From: Methylocystis heyeri
Lineage (GTDB): Bacteria; Pseudomonadota; Alphaproteobacteria; Rhizobiales; Beijerinckiaceae
Length of the DNA: 64,000 nt
Reading direction: 5' to 3'
Assembly (NCBI RefSeq): GCF_004802635.2
Contig: NZ_CP046052.1
Span: 3,162,001-3,226,000, forward strand
The notes under the pieces were generated by a model that was not told the origin of the DNA, searched no databases, and saw only the letters and a list, made by a program, of their open reading frames with translations. The position numbers and the translations under genes are program-made. Below are positions 46,998 to 56,421 of the stretch, piece after piece (within the stretch, counting starts at the first letter, position 1; each line of letters begins with the position of its first letter).

Positions 46998-48293
46998 ATG
47001 ACCAAAATCGTCGTTCTGGGCGCCGGCATCGGCGGCGTCCCGCTGGCTTTCGAGCTCAAGGATCTTCTGGGAAAAAAAGCCGACATCACGGTGGTGTCGC
47101 AAACGGATTACTTCCAGTTCGTGCCCTCCAATCCATGGGTCGCGGTCAAGTGGCGCAAGCCCGGCGACATCAAGGTCAGTCTTCCCGAGATCTTCAGGAA
47201 GCGCAAGATCGGCTTCACCTCGGCCGGCGCGAAGCGGGTTCGCCCCTCCGAAAATCGGGTCGATCTCAACGACGGGACCTCGCTTTCCTATGACTATCTC
47301 GTCGTCGCGACCGGGCCCCATCTCGCCTTCGACGAAATCGAGGGCCTCGGTCCCAACGGCCACACCAAATCTGTCTGCCACGTCGACCACGCCGGCGCCG
47401 CAGGCGAGGAATGGGAGAAGTTCTGCCAGAATCCCGGCCCGATCGTGATCGGCGCGGTTCAGGGCGCCTCCTGCTTCGGACCGGCCTATGAATATGCGCT
47501 CACGGTCGTCTCCGACCTGCGCAAGCGCAAGATTCGCGACCGCGTGCCGATAACCTTCGTCACTTCCGAGCCCTATATCGGCCATCTGGGTCTCGGCGGC
47601 GTGGGCGACACCAAAGGCATGCTCGAATCGATCATGCGCGATCGCGACATCAAATGGGTCACCAACGCCAAGATCGACCGGGTGAACGCCGACTCCATCG
47701 AGGCGACGGAACTCAACGAGGACGGCTCGGTCAAGAAGACGCATAAGATTCCCACTTCCTTCACGATGATGCTGCCCGCCTTTCGCGGCGTCGACTGCCT
47801 GAAGGACGACAATGGCGCCTGGATCGAGGGACTGACCAACCCGCGCGGTTTCGTGACCGTCGACCGCAAGCAGCGCAACGCCAGATATCCCAATATCTTC
47901 GCGGTTGGAGTCTGCGTGGCGCTGCCGCCGTTCGAAGCGACCCCCGTGCCCGTCGGGATGCCCAAGACCGGCTACATGATCGAATCGATGTGCACCGCGG
48001 CGGCCCATAACATCCGCGATCTCGTCGCCGGCAAGGAGCCGACTCACGAAGGCACGTGGAACGCCGTCTGCCTTGCGGACTTCGGCGACAGCGGCATCGC
48101 CTTCGTCGCCCAGCCTCAAATCCCGCCGCGCAATGTGAACTGGTCCGGAAAGGGATATTGGGTGCATCTCGCCAAGGCGGCCTACGAAATCTACTTCCTG
48201 CGCAAAGTGCGTCAGGGACAGGCGGAGCCCTTCTACGAGCGCTTCATCATGAAATTGTTCGGCATCGTTCGTCTGCGCGGCAAACACGCTTGA
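46998..48293 (+). CDS. sqr: sulfide:quinone oxidoreductase
   Basis: 431-aa FAD enzyme that oxidises sulfide to polysulfide or persulfide and reduces quinone. N-terminal GAGIGGVPLAFEL FAD motif; redox cysteines Cys127 (SVCHVD), Cys159 (GASCFGPAYEY) and Cys358 (NAVCLAD), matching the three catalytic positions (128/160/356) of Acidithiobacillus SQR. C-terminal amphipathic helices suit membrane attachment. It is the enzymatic centre of the right arm and should feed the cytochrome bd encoded downstream. Confidence 0.95.
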   Translation: MTKIVVLGAGIGGVPLAFELKDLLGKKADITVVSQTDYFQFVPSNPWVAVKWRKPGDIKVSLPEIFRKRKIGFTSAGAKRVRPSENRVDLNDGTSLSYDYLVVATGPHLAFDEIEGLGPNGHTKSVCHVDHAGAAGEEWEKFCQNPGPIVIGAVQGASCFGPAYEYALTVVSDLRKRKIRDRVPITFVTSEPYIGHLGLGGVGDTKGMLESIMRDRDIKWVTNAKIDRVNADSIEATELNEDGSVKKTHKIPTSFTMMLPAFRGVDCLKDDNGAWIEGLTNPRGFVTVDRKQRNARYPNIFAVGVCVALPPFEATPVPVGMPKTGYMIESMCTAAAHNIRDLVAGKEPTHEGTWNAVCLADFGDSGIAFVAQPQIPPRNVNWSGKGYWVHLAKAAYEIYFLRKVRQGQAEPFYERFIMKLFGIVRLRGKHA

Positions 48294-48333
48294 CGGGGAC
48301 GCGCGAACGCGTAAGCCTTCGCTGAAGTTGAAA

Positions 48334-48359
48334 CGACACGGGCGCCTGCGCCCGTGTCG
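48334..48359 (+). terminator. hairpin after sqr
   Basis: CGACACGGGCG-CCTG-CGCCCGTGTCG: 11-bp perfect stem, tetraloop. No T-run follows, so termination may be partial (or Rho-aided), possibly giving lower expression of the downstream tolC-type and crp-type genes. Confidence 0.6.
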
Positions 48360-48396
48360 CCATGTCAGGGCTATTTGCGCTGGGGAGCTGAGCAGG

Positions 48397-49875
48397 ATGG
48401 GAAGCATTGCGCCGCGGCTTGCGAAACTCGCGCGAGAACCGGCGCCGGGCCGGAAGCGACGACTGCGGCGAAGATTGGCCAAATGCTTCGCACTCGCCGT
48501 CGGGGCGGCTCCGATCGCCGCGCCCCATGCGAGTTCGGCCGAGACCCTCTATTCGACGCTGGCGCGCGCTTATCAGAACAATCCCGAGCTCAACCAGAGA
48601 CGCGCTTCGGTTCGCGCGCGCGACGAGGAAACCACCAAGGCGCTTTCCGGTATGCGGCCGAAAGCCGGCGTCACTGCTTCCGCCGGACCGCAATACTCCA
48701 CCGTGAAGATTCCTTCGGGGCGAAACAATCTGGGGCAGCGCGCCTATTACGCCGACGAATTCATCGGCTATCCTCGCGGCGCCGCGCTGAACGTCTCGCA
48801 GACGCTGTTCGACGGCGGGCGCACCGCGAGCGCTGCGCGACAGGCCGAATCCGGCGCTCTTTCCGCCCACGCCGGCCTTTCCGTCAACGAGCAGACGATC
48901 CTTCAAAGCGGCGTGAAAGCCTATATGGACGTCCTGCGCGACACGGCGATAACCGCTCTGCGCAAGAACAACATCGCCGTGCTCACGGAGCAGTTGCGGC
49001 AGACGCGCGAGCGTTTCCGCGTCGGCGAAGTCACCGTGACCGACGTGGCTCAATCGGAGGCCGCGCTGGAGCAAGGGCGCTCGGATTTCTACAACGCGCA
49101 GGCCATGCTGAAAATGAGCATGTCGGCCTATCGCCGGATCGTCGGCGTCGAACCCAGACATCTCGAGCCCGCGGCGAGCGCGGAGAAGCTGCTCCCCCGT
49201 TCCGCCGGATCGGCCGAGACGATGGCCGTTGCGCAGCATCCCAGCGTGATCTCGGCTCTTCATCAGGTCGATGCTGCGGAACATGCGGTGAAAGTCGCGG
49301 AAAGCGCATTGTCGCCGACCGTTTCCCTCAATGCTCAGGTTTCTCCCCAATGGGACTCCTTCCTCGGCTGGCCGGGAACGCGGCAGTTCGCTGCGGCGGC
49401 GACCGGGAGCCTCAACATCCCGCTCTACCAGGGCGGCTCGGAATACGCCTCGATACGCCAGGCCAAGGAGCAGTTGAGCGAGGCGCGCCTCGGCGTCGAT
49501 CTCGCCCGCGAGAACGTGCGCGCCATGGCCTCCGACTCCTTCGCCCAGCTGGAGGCGGCGAAGACCTCGATCGTCTCCAGCCAGGCCGCCGTGAAGGCCG
49601 CCGAGAAGTCGCTCTGGGGCGTGCGTCAGGAGGCGCGGGTGGGTCAGCGAACCACGCTCGACGTCCTCAACGCGCATCAGGCGCTGGTGGCGGCCCGCGT
49701 CAATCTCGTCATCGCCCAGCATGATCGCGTCGTCGCGTCCTACGCCGCGCTGGCGGCGATCGGGCGGCTCACCGCCGGCGATCTGAATCTCGACGCAGCA
49801 TTGTACGATCCCGAAATTCATTACGAAGAGGTCAAGGACAAATGGTTCGGCCTCGACACGTCGGACGGAAGATGA
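48397..49875 (+). CDS. TolC-family outer-membrane channel
   Basis: 492 aa. Positively charged N-terminus then signal region to PHASSAETLYSTLARAYQNN. Two repeats of alpha-helical/beta-barrel type: NPELNQRRASVRARDEE, GGRTASAARQAESGALSAHA, LNVSQTLFDGG, then second half LNIPLYQGGSEYASIRQAKE, LDVLNAHQALVAARVNLVIA. ATG at 48397 fits the signal peptide. It is most similar to TolC/HasF-type exporters. It lies between sqr and a crp-type gene and probably works with the divergent RND pump. Confidence 0.93.
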   Translation: MGSIAPRLAKLAREPAPGRKRRLRRRLAKCFALAVGAAPIAAPHASSAETLYSTLARAYQNNPELNQRRASVRARDEETTKALSGMRPKAGVTASAGPQYSTVKIPSGRNNLGQRAYYADEFIGYPRGAALNVSQTLFDGGRTASAARQAESGALSAHAGLSVNEQTILQSGVKAYMDVLRDTAITALRKNNIAVLTEQLRQTRERFRVGEVTVTDVAQSEAALEQGRSDFYNAQAMLKMSMSAYRRIVGVEPRHLEPAASAEKLLPRSAGSAETMAVAQHPSVISALHQVDAAEHAVKVAESALSPTVSLNAQVSPQWDSFLGWPGTRQFAAAATGSLNIPLYQGGSEYASIRQAKEQLSEARLGVDLARENVRAMASDSFAQLEAAKTSIVSSQAAVKAAEKSLWGVRQEARVGQRTTLDVLNAHQALVAARVNLVIAQHDRVVASYAALAAIGRLTAGDLNLDAALYDPEIHYEEVKDKWFGLDTSDGR

Positions 49876-50546
49876 GCGGCGAATCCGGCCCGGTCTGGAC
49901 CGAGTCGCTTCCCTCGTTGAGCAACCTCGACGAGGAGACCAAGGCAACGCTGCGACGAAACGCCGTATGCGTCATCATTCCACAGGGACGCACCATCTTT
50001 CGGCCCGGCGATTGCAGCGCTCAGTTCCCATTGGTTCTCTCGGGTTCGATTCGTGTCCAGCGGGTTACGGAAAGCGGCCGCGAGATCATCCTTTACCGGG
50101 TACAGCAGAATGAGACCTGCATCCTCACCATCGCCGGCCTGCTCGCTTCCGAGGTCTACGAAGCCGAGGCGGTCACGGAAACCGAAGTCGTCGCCTATCT
50201 TCTATCGGCGCGAGTCTTCAAGGATCTCATGGACAGATCGTCGTCGTTTCGCGCTCTGGTCTTCGAAGGCTATAGCCGGCGGCTGATGATGCTGATGTCG
50301 AAAATCGAACAAATCCTCTGCACGCGGATCGACGTCCGTCTGGCGCAAAGGCTTCTGTCGATGATGAACGGCGACAGGCGCATCGAGACCACGCAGCAGG
50401 CGCTCGCCGTCGATCTCGGCACGGCGCGCGAGGTCATCGGTCGCGCGCTTCTGACCTTCCAGCGTTCGGGCTGGGTGAAACTCTCTCGCGGCGTCATCGA
50501 GGTTTTGAATTCCGAGGCTTTACTCGTTCTCGCCGAGAGCAAGTGA
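49872..50546 (+). CDS. Crp/Fnr-family regulator
   Basis: 224 aa: N-terminal cyclic-nucleotide-type sensor barrel (PGDCSAQFPLVLSGSIRVQR) and C-terminal winged helix (TTQQALAVDLGTAREVIGRA, LTFQRSGWVKLSRGVIEV). The start overlaps the tolC stop (ATGA). It lacks the N-terminal Cys cluster of FNR, so it is not an FeS oxygen sensor, but has Cys near residues 50-90. Located just upstream of cydP-cydABX, it may control cytochrome bd expression. Confidence 0.9.
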   Translation: MSGESGPVWTESLPSLSNLDEETKATLRRNAVCVIIPQGRTIFRPGDCSAQFPLVLSGSIRVQRVTESGREIILYRVQQNETCILTIAGLLASEVYEAEAVTETEVVAYLLSARVFKDLMDRSSSFRALVFEGYSRRLMMLMSKIEQILCTRIDVRLAQRLLSMMNGDRRIETTQQALAVDLGTAREVIGRALLTFQRSGWVKLSRGVIEVLNSEALLVLAESK

Positions 50547-50728
50547 GACCATGTCTCGGACAGGCGAGCGGCGCGCGCGCAATGTCGCGCATGCCATTCG
50601 CTCCGTGAATTCCCCGCGCAAGCGCGACGCGGCGGCGATGCGCACGCAGCGGCGCCGTCGCGCCCATTTCGCAAGGCGTTCGGGTCGGTTCGCAGAGTCG
50701 CGCCGTAACAAAATCAAGAGGCTGACAA

Positions 50729-50896
50729 ATGATCCGACGATCCCTTGCACGCGAAATCGCAGCGGCGCTCGCCTTCAAGGCGGCGGCGATCGCTGTGCTG
50801 TATTTCCTGTTTTTCGACCATGGGCGGCGGACGAAGGTTACGCCCGAAACGATGACGTCCTTTCTGCTCGACGCGCAAACGCCCGCGCGGCAGTGA
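50729..50896 (+). CDS. cydP: CydP-like small cytochrome bd subunit
   Basis: 55 aa: MIRRSLAREIAAALAFKAAA then IAVLYFLFFDHGRR and a soluble tail. One transmembrane helix with the LAREI...LFF pattern of CydP, a small subunit found upstream of cydAB in many proteobacteria. Ends 19 bp before cydA. Too short to show in standard gene calls. Confidence 0.75.
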   Translation: MIRRSLAREIAAALAFKAAAIAVLYFLFFDHGRRTKVTPETMTSFLLDAQTPARQ

Positions 50897-50915
50897 AATT
50901 TCGCAGGAGACCCTA

Positions 50916-52475
50916 ATGCCGGAACTCGACATAGTAACGCTGTCGCGTTTGCAGTTCGCGCTGACAGCGCTTTATCACTTCCTGTTCGTGCCTCTGACGC
51001 TCGGGCTCGCCTGGATCCTCGCCATCATGGAGAGCGTCTATGTGATGACGGGACGCACGGTGTGGCGCGACACCGTGAAATTCTGGGGCGCGCTGTTCGG
51101 AATCAACTTCGCGATGGGCGTCGCGACCGGCGTCACCATGGAGTTTCAGTTCGGCACGAACTGGAGCTACTACTCGCATTACGTCGGCGACATCTTCGGC
51201 GCCCCGCTCGCCATCGAGGGCCTGATGGCCTTCTTCATGGAGGCGACTTTCGTCGGTCTCTTCTTCTTTGGATGGAAGCGTCTGAGCAAGGTGCAGCATC
51301 TCGTCGTGACCTGGCTGGTCGCCCTCGGGAGCAATCTCTCGGCGCTGTGGATTCTCGTCGCCAACGCCTGGATGCAGAATCCGGTGGGATCGCACTTCAA
51401 TCCGCAGACGATGCGCATGGAGCTCACCTCCTTCGCCGAAGTTCTCTTCAATCCCGTGGCGCAATCCAAATTCGTGCATACGGTCAGCGCCGGCTATGTG
51501 ACCGGCGCGGTCTTCGTCATGTCGATCGGCGCCTACTATCTGCTGCGCGGATTGCACAGGGACATCGCGCGCCGCTCGGTGGTCGTCGCCGCCAGTTTCG
51601 GCCTCGCCTCGGCGCTTTCGGTGGTCGTGCTCGGCGATGAGAGCGGCTATACCGCCGGCGAAAACCAGAAGATGAAAATCGCGGCGATCGAAGCCATGTG
51701 GGAAACCGAGCCCGCGCCCGCTTCCTTCACCTTGTTCGGCATGCCCGACGTCGCCAGCGAAACCACCAGATATGAGGTGAAAATCCCCTGGCTTCTCGGC
51801 CTTATCGCCACGAGGTCGATCGACAAGCCCGTGGAGGGCATCAAGCCGTTGGTCGCGGGGGCCGAGCAGCGCGTCCGCAACGGCTTGCCGGCCTATCGCT
51901 GGATCGGGGAACACGCCGGCGGAGAGGCGGCCGTTCCGCCCGAGCTGGAAGGCTCGATGAAGGATCTGGGATACGCCTTTCTTCTGAAACGCATCCGTCC
52001 CGACATCGAAAACGCGACCATCGACGAGGTTCACGAGGCGGCCTTGTCGACCATCCCCGACGTGCCGACGCTGTTCTGGTCGTTCCGGATCATGGTGGCG
52101 CTGGGATTCTATTTCATCGCGCTGTTCGGCTTCGCCTTCTATCTCTCGAGCCGGCGACGCTTGAAGAGCACGCGGTGGTTTTTGTACACCGTGATGTACA
52201 GCCTGCCGCTGCCGTGGATCGCGGCCGAGCTCGGATGGATCGTCGCGGAATACGGCCGCCAGCCGTGGATCATCGACGGCGTCATGCCGACTTTCCTCGG
52301 CGCCTCCAACATTCCGGCCAGCAATGTCTGGGCGAGCCTTCTCGGCTTCGTGCTGTTTTATTCCGTTCTCGCGATCATCGACGTCTCGCTGATCGTCAAA
52401 TATGTCCGCATCGGTCCCGAAACCAAAACCGGGGAAGTCGAGCCGCCGGCTCTGGCGCCCGTCGCCGCGCAGTGA
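50916..52475 (+). CDS. cydA: cytochrome bd quinol oxidase subunit I
   Basis: 519 aa, binds haems b558, b595 and d. Ligand regions: His21 in ALYHFLFVPLTLG, His in FVHTVSAGYVTGAVFV, Met in FWSFRIMVALGFYF, and the canonical GWIVAEYGRQPW. The Q-loop is of the long E. coli type (EAMWETEPAPASFTLFGMPD to LLKRIRP), so it is a true CydA and not the short-loop CIO form. Cytochrome bd is insensitive to sulfide, which fits the neighbouring SQR. ATG with AGGAG upstream. Confidence 0.97.
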   Translation: MPELDIVTLSRLQFALTALYHFLFVPLTLGLAWILAIMESVYVMTGRTVWRDTVKFWGALFGINFAMGVATGVTMEFQFGTNWSYYSHYVGDIFGAPLAIEGLMAFFMEATFVGLFFFGWKRLSKVQHLVVTWLVALGSNLSALWILVANAWMQNPVGSHFNPQTMRMELTSFAEVLFNPVAQSKFVHTVSAGYVTGAVFVMSIGAYYLLRGLHRDIARRSVVVAASFGLASALSVVVLGDESGYTAGENQKMKIAAIEAMWETEPAPASFTLFGMPDVASETTRYEVKIPWLLGLIATRSIDKPVEGIKPLVAGAEQRVRNGLPAYRWIGEHAGGEAAVPPELEGSMKDLGYAFLLKRIRPDIENATIDEVHEAALSTIPDVPTLFWSFRIMVALGFYFIALFGFAFYLSSRRRLKSTRWFLYTVMYSLPLPWIAAELGWIVAEYGRQPWIIDGVMPTFLGASNIPASNVWASLLGFVLFYSVLAIIDVSLIVKYVRIGPETKTGEVEPPALAPVAAQ

Positions 52476-52487
52476 GGAGAAAAGGCC

Positions 52488-53630
52488 ATGTCCCTCGATT
52501 ACGGAACTTTGCGCCTCGTCTGGTGGGGGCTGCTGGGCGTGCTTCTGACCGGCTTCGCCATCATGGACGGTTTCGATCTCGGCGTCGCCATGCTGCATCC
52601 TTTCGTCGCGCGTAGCGACGGCGAGCGCCGCATAACGCTGAACGCGATCGGCCCGGTGTGGGAAGGCAATCAAATCTGGCTGGTGCTCGGCGGCGGCGCC
52701 GTCTTCGCCGCCTGGCCTTTGCTTTACGCGGCCTCTTTCTCGGGCTTCTACCTTGCGATGATGCTGGTGCTCGTCGGCTTCATCATCCGCCCGGTGGCTT
52801 TGACCTTCCGGTCAAAACTCCACTCGGCGCTCTGGCGCACGGGTTGGGACTACGCCTTCTTCGTCTCGGGCGTCCTGCCCTCGCTGGTGTTCGGCGTCGC
52901 CTTCGGCAATCTGCTGCTCGGCGCGCCGTTTTATTTCGACCGCAACCTGCAGCTCGTCTATGAGGGAGGCCTGCTCGGCCTGCTCAATCCCTTCTCGCTG
53001 CTGTGCGGCCTCGTCAGCATAGCCATGCTGGTCATGCAGGGCGCGAGCTACCTCGCCGTAAAGACCGAAGGCGCGCCCGCCGAGCGCGCCCGACGCTTCG
53101 GGGTCGGAGCCGCTATCGCCCTCGTCCTGCTGTTCTCGATCGCGGGAGTCTGGATCGCGCTCGGCGTCGACGGCTATGCGGTGCGCAGCGCCATAAACAT
53201 GTCGGGCCCCTCCAACCCGCTGCTCAAGACCGTCGCGCGCGCGCATGGCGCGTGGTTCGCCAATTACGGCCGCCAGCCGCTCAGCCTCATCGCCCCGGTC
53301 CTCGCCTATCTCGGGGCTGCGGCGGCGATCCTGGCGCTGCGGGCGCAGGCGGCCAGGACGGCCCTCCTGTCGAGCAGCCTCGCCATCGCCGGCGTGATCG
53401 CGACGGCGGGTTTCAGCCTGTTCCCCTTCCTGCTGCCCTCGTCCAGCCATCCGAGCCACAGCCTGACGGTTTGGGACGCCTCTTCGAGCCCGGCGACGCT
53501 GAAACTGATGCTGTTCGTGGCGCTGGTCTTCCTGCCGATCGTCCTCAGTTACACGGCCTGGGCGTTTCGGGTGTTTCGCGGGGTCGTCAAGGAAGCCGCG
53601 GTCACGAGCGGCGACGACTACGCCTATTGA
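52488..53630 (+). CDS. cydB: cytochrome bd quinol oxidase subunit II
   Basis: 380 aa, eight or nine transmembrane helices; starts MSLDYGTLRLVWWGLLGVLL and has GFAIMDGFDLGVAMLHPFV, GPVWEGNQIWLVLGGGAVFA, PLLYAASFSGFYLAM. Twelve bases after cydA, AGGAGAAAAGG ribosome site. Partner of CydA in the quinol oxidase. Confidence 0.97.
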   Translation: MSLDYGTLRLVWWGLLGVLLTGFAIMDGFDLGVAMLHPFVARSDGERRITLNAIGPVWEGNQIWLVLGGGAVFAAWPLLYAASFSGFYLAMMLVLVGFIIRPVALTFRSKLHSALWRTGWDYAFFVSGVLPSLVFGVAFGNLLLGAPFYFDRNLQLVYEGGLLGLLNPFSLLCGLVSIAMLVMQGASYLAVKTEGAPAERARRFGVGAAIALVLLFSIAGVWIALGVDGYAVRSAINMSGPSNPLLKTVARAHGAWFANYGRQPLSLIAPVLAYLGAAAAILALRAQAARTALLSSSLAIAGVIATAGFSLFPFLLPSSSHPSHSLTVWDASSSPATLKLMLFVALVFLPIVLSYTAWAFRVFRGVVKEAAVTSGDDYAY

Positions 53631-53646
53631 GACAAGGAGCGCTTCG

Positions 53647-53748
53647 ATGTGGTATTTTTCCTGGATTCTGGGCCTCGGCCTCGCCTGCGCCTTCGCGATC
53701 CTCAACGCCATGTGGCTCGAGATCGAGGAATACAGCGAGGAGAAATGA
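53647..53748 (+). CDS. cydX: cytochrome bd small subunit CydX
   Basis: 33 aa: MWYFSWILGLGLACAFAILN followed by AMWLEIEEYSEEK. The MWYFSWILG start and AMW end are diagnostic of CydX, which stabilises the oxidase. It lies 16 bp after cydB with AAGGAG upstream. Confidence 0.96.
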   Translation: MWYFSWILGLGLACAFAILNAMWLEIEEYSEEK

Positions 53749-53877
53749 CGCTTCTCGCGAATGCGCCCTAAAGAACGCCGCGCCGGCCCAAGGCGCGGCG
53801 TCGCACGATCCAGGCGCGGGGTTGCAAAGAGACCGTAAACACGCTTGGTTACCATGCGCCGATCCAGGAGGTTAATC

Positions 53878-54243
53878 GTGAAGCCTGCGCGAACCGACAA
53901 AGGGCCAATGCGCCGCCGGTCTTTCTGCCTGGGTCTTGGAGCGGCGTTTCTATACGTCTCTGCTGGCAGGGGCGCAGAAAAGCAAGGTCTCGACGGGACA
54001 TGGGGCGGGGCCCGAAACGGCGTGACCGCGCAGGTGATCATTGTCGGCGCCACGGTGATCGGCTTTTACTGGCGCAATGATTATTTCGACGCCGAGAGCC
54101 CGAAATTTTCCGAGGATGGCCGAACCCTGTCCTTCGCCTTTCCAGCAGGAACGGCTGTGCTGAAGCGCACGGGCGAGCGCACGGCCAAAATAGCGGTCAC
54201 CGAAAAAGGCCGGTCGACAGACTTGGACCTGCATAGGGATTAA
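53878..54243 (+). CDS. small exported protein, unknown
   Basis: 121 aa. GTG start at 53878 with a perfect AGGAGG eight bases upstream. An N-terminal basic signal sequence (MRRRSFCLGLGAAFLYVSAG) is followed by a short beta domain: LDGTWGGARNGVTAQVIIVG, FYWRNDYFDAESPKFSEDGR. The layout resembles small periplasmic lipocalin/DUF-type domains, but I do not recognise the family. It stands alone between the cyd operon and the broken rhuM. Confidence 0.65.
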   Translation: MKPARTDKGPMRRRSFCLGLGAAFLYVSAGRGAEKQGLDGTWGGARNGVTAQVIIVGATVIGFYWRNDYFDAESPKFSEDGRTLSFAFPAGTAVLKRTGERTAKIAVTEKGRSTDLDLHRD

Positions 54244-54254
54244 GCGCTTTGCGA

Positions 54255-55160
54255 TCAGGGCAAAGGCCTTGGGCGCGCACTGCGGGGCAGGAGGATAATG
54301 CGCCGCGCCGCCTGCCGCCGGCCCGAATTTCCGCTTCGTTCATTCGCCGGCGCTTTTTTCAGCGCCGTTCGCCGCTTCGATGGGCTCTGCTTTTTGAGTT
54401 CCGCCAGCTTCTTCGCCGCCGCCTCGAAAACGGCGTCCACCGGGCGCGGTTGCGCGTCAATCGCCTTGCGATATTTTTCATATTCGGTTTCGGCTTTCGC
54501 CCGCGCCTGTTCGGCCGATATTTTTCCGGCGTGGCCGAGCAATTCCCGGCCGGAAAGCCGCAAGAAATCGTCGAGCTTCGCGATCCAATCCCGCATCTTC
54601 ATCGGCTTACGGTTCAAGGCCTGCAATTCGGCAAATTCGAGATGGGCCGAAACGATGCGGTTGAGCGCTTCGAGTTCGTCTGGCGCGAGATAATTCTTGG
54701 CGATGGCGACGTCGCCCTTTCGAATGACGCCGCCCGCACGGGTGACGGTCAGCCCCATGCGGGGCTTGCCGGCGTCGGCTCGGCCGTGGACAATCTCCGC
54801 CGCCGTATGGCCATGGGTCGCCCACTGGCGGAACTGCGTGCCGTGATGGCTGCGCACGAGATAGCCGACCGCGAGGACGGCGGGAAGGCTGTAGTGACGA
54901 AGCCGACGGGAAACCTCCCGGATCCCTTCGGGTCGAACTTGTAAGTATTCCTTACAAGTTGCCGCCTCCTCGATTTTCCCTTCCGCGAAAATCGCTTTGA
55001 GATGCAGCGTAACATTCTGAGGCGTGACCTGAAACAATTCGGCAATTTGCGCCTGCGTGAGCCATAGCGTCTCGCCCTCGAAACGGCATTGGATGCGCGT
55101 CCGGCCGTCTTATGCTTGATACAGCAGGAATTCCGTTTGCCGCCCGTCCGACTCGTTCAT
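54255..55160 (-). pseudogene. rhuM: RhuM-family gene with one premature stop
   Basis: Minus-strand frame: ATG at 55160 (MNESDGRQTEFLLYQA), then TAA at 55110-55112, then DGRTRIQCRFEGETLWLTQA and QIAELFQVTPQNVTLHLKAI, followed by 250 more codons to a stop at 54255. The interrupted residue is where homologues read ...TEDG..., so GAA to TAA is the likely change. Everything after is intact, including the RhuM core (GTQFRQWATHGHTA region variants). RhuM-type proteins are linked to toxin or defence loci. It sits next to tRNA-Thr. Restart from a downstream codon is possible but would lose helix 1. Confidence 0.8.
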
Positions 55161-55315
55161 GGCTATAGCTTTCCGGTAAAAGCGTTATGCAAAAGCGATT
55201 TCCATAACTCGTCGATGGCGACTGGTCGACGAGTTCCATCGCGTCGCGCATCCACTTCTGCTGGAAACGCTCCAGGAACAGACCGGCGGCTCTATTTTCG
55301 GTTCAACAAAGGAGG

Positions 55316-55391
55316 TGGTGCCGCAAGAGGGATTCGAACCCCCGACCCCCTCATTACGAATGAGGTGCTCTACCGACTGAGCTATTGCGGC
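55316..55391 (-). tRNA. tRNA-Thr(CGT)
   Basis: 76-nt minus-strand tRNA with encoded CCA. 5' GCCGCAATAGCTCAG; anticodon stem CTCAT with loop TCGTA gives CGT; T arm GGGGGTTCGAATCCC; acceptor end TTGCGGCACCA. Confidence 0.95.
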
Positions 55392-55676
55392 GTTGCCCGG
55401 CGTCGAAGACGCCCGAGACGAGCCTCTCATATCGGGGCCGCGGCGCTTTTTCAAGCGGCGACTTGGGAAATGGCCCGCCTTGTGCGCAATTTTCGAAACT
55501 GCGGCGCTTCTTTTAAAGGAACGCCCGCCGGGGACGCCCGATCAAGAAGTGCGAGGCCATTCGAATTGGCCCCGCCCAGGCCGGGTCAGCCCTTCACGCC
55601 GGGAACGCCTGCCCCGTAGGAAGCGATGAAAAAACGCTCATGCAGGACTAGGGCCCAGAGCCAGGCCCCGATCATC

Positions 55677-56027
55677 TCAGCGCTTGCGCTTCAGATCCGC
55701 CTGCGCGCCGGGGAGACTGGCCAGGGCCTGCTGGCGCAATTGCTCGATTTCGCTCTTGATCTTGGAGGCCTCGGCGCGCGCCTGCCGCGCCCGGCGACGC
55801 AGCGGAGCGTGAGTCAGCCAGGATGCGAGGCCCCCGGCGAGCACCCCCACCGCGACGGAGGTCAGCACGACCAGGAACAGCGGGGCCTCGAAGGACAGGC
55901 CCGAGGCCTCGCCGCCCGGAAACGGATCGAGGAAAATCTTCACCGAGCCGCGGTTCGCCAATGCGAAGAACAGGATCAACAGACCGAGCGGGACATACAC
56001 GAGCAAACGCAGCAGCGACCTCATCAC
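55677..56027 (-). CDS. LapA-domain (DUF1049) membrane protein
   Basis: 116 aa: two transmembrane segments (LLRLLVYVPLGLLILFFALA; LFLVVLTSVAVGVLAGGLAS) with NRGSVKIFLDPFPG between, then a basic coiled coil (RARQARAEASKIKSEIEQLR). This is the LapA/YciS lipopolysaccharide-assembly type. It follows ihfB, as in many alphaproteobacteria. The 285 bp to the tRNA-Thr contain no gene. Confidence 0.88.
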   Translation of the reverse strand: MMRSLLRLLVYVPLGLLILFFALANRGSVKIFLDPFPGGEASGLSFEAPLFLVVLTSVAVGVLAGGLASWLTHAPLRRRARQARAEASKIKSEIEQLRQQALASLPGAQADLKRKR

Positions 56028-56069
56028 TCTCCTCGATCTCCTGCCTTAAGGGGCGGCCGCGCCGAAGCT

Positions 56070-56360
56070 TCAGCCCTTGTAGTTCTCGTTCAGGCGCTCG
56101 CGCATTTCCTTGCCGGTCTTGAAGAACGGCACGCTTTTCTCCTGGACGGAGACCTGTTCCCCGGTGCGGGGGTTGCGGCCGGTGCGCGCGTCGCGCTTCT
56201 TCACCGAGAAGACGCCGAAGCCGCGCAGTTCGACCCGGTCGCCGCGCGCCAGCGCCGAAGTGATCTCGTCGAGAATCGTGCCGACGATGGTCTCGACGTC
56301 ACGCTGATAGAGGTGCTCGTTGCGGCTGGCGATACGCTGGATGAGTTCGGACTTGATCAT
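56070..56360 (-). CDS. ihfB: integration host factor subunit beta
   Basis: 96 aa, starting [20 protein letters not shown], with the DNA-bending arm signature [20 protein letters not shown]. Length and N-terminus match IHF-beta (HimD). IHF assists sigma-54 activators by bending DNA and could take part in mmo control, but it is a core gene. Order sppA-ihfB-lapA is the usual one. Confidence 0.96.
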   Translation of the reverse strand: MIKSELIQRIASRNEHLYQRDVETIVGTILDEITSALARGDRVELRGFGVFSVKKRDARTGRNPRTGEQVSVQEKSVPFFKTGKEMRERLNENYKG

Positions 56361-56421
56361 AATTTTATCCCGCCTGAGGCAGCGCGCAGCTGCGACGCCC
56401 GGTTGCGCTGCGACGCTATGT

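Noticed and set aside
50913-52673. 586-codon minus-strand open frame opposite cydA
   Set aside because: Low-complexity His/Arg/Glu sequence without motifs; cydA and cydB are certain on the other strand.
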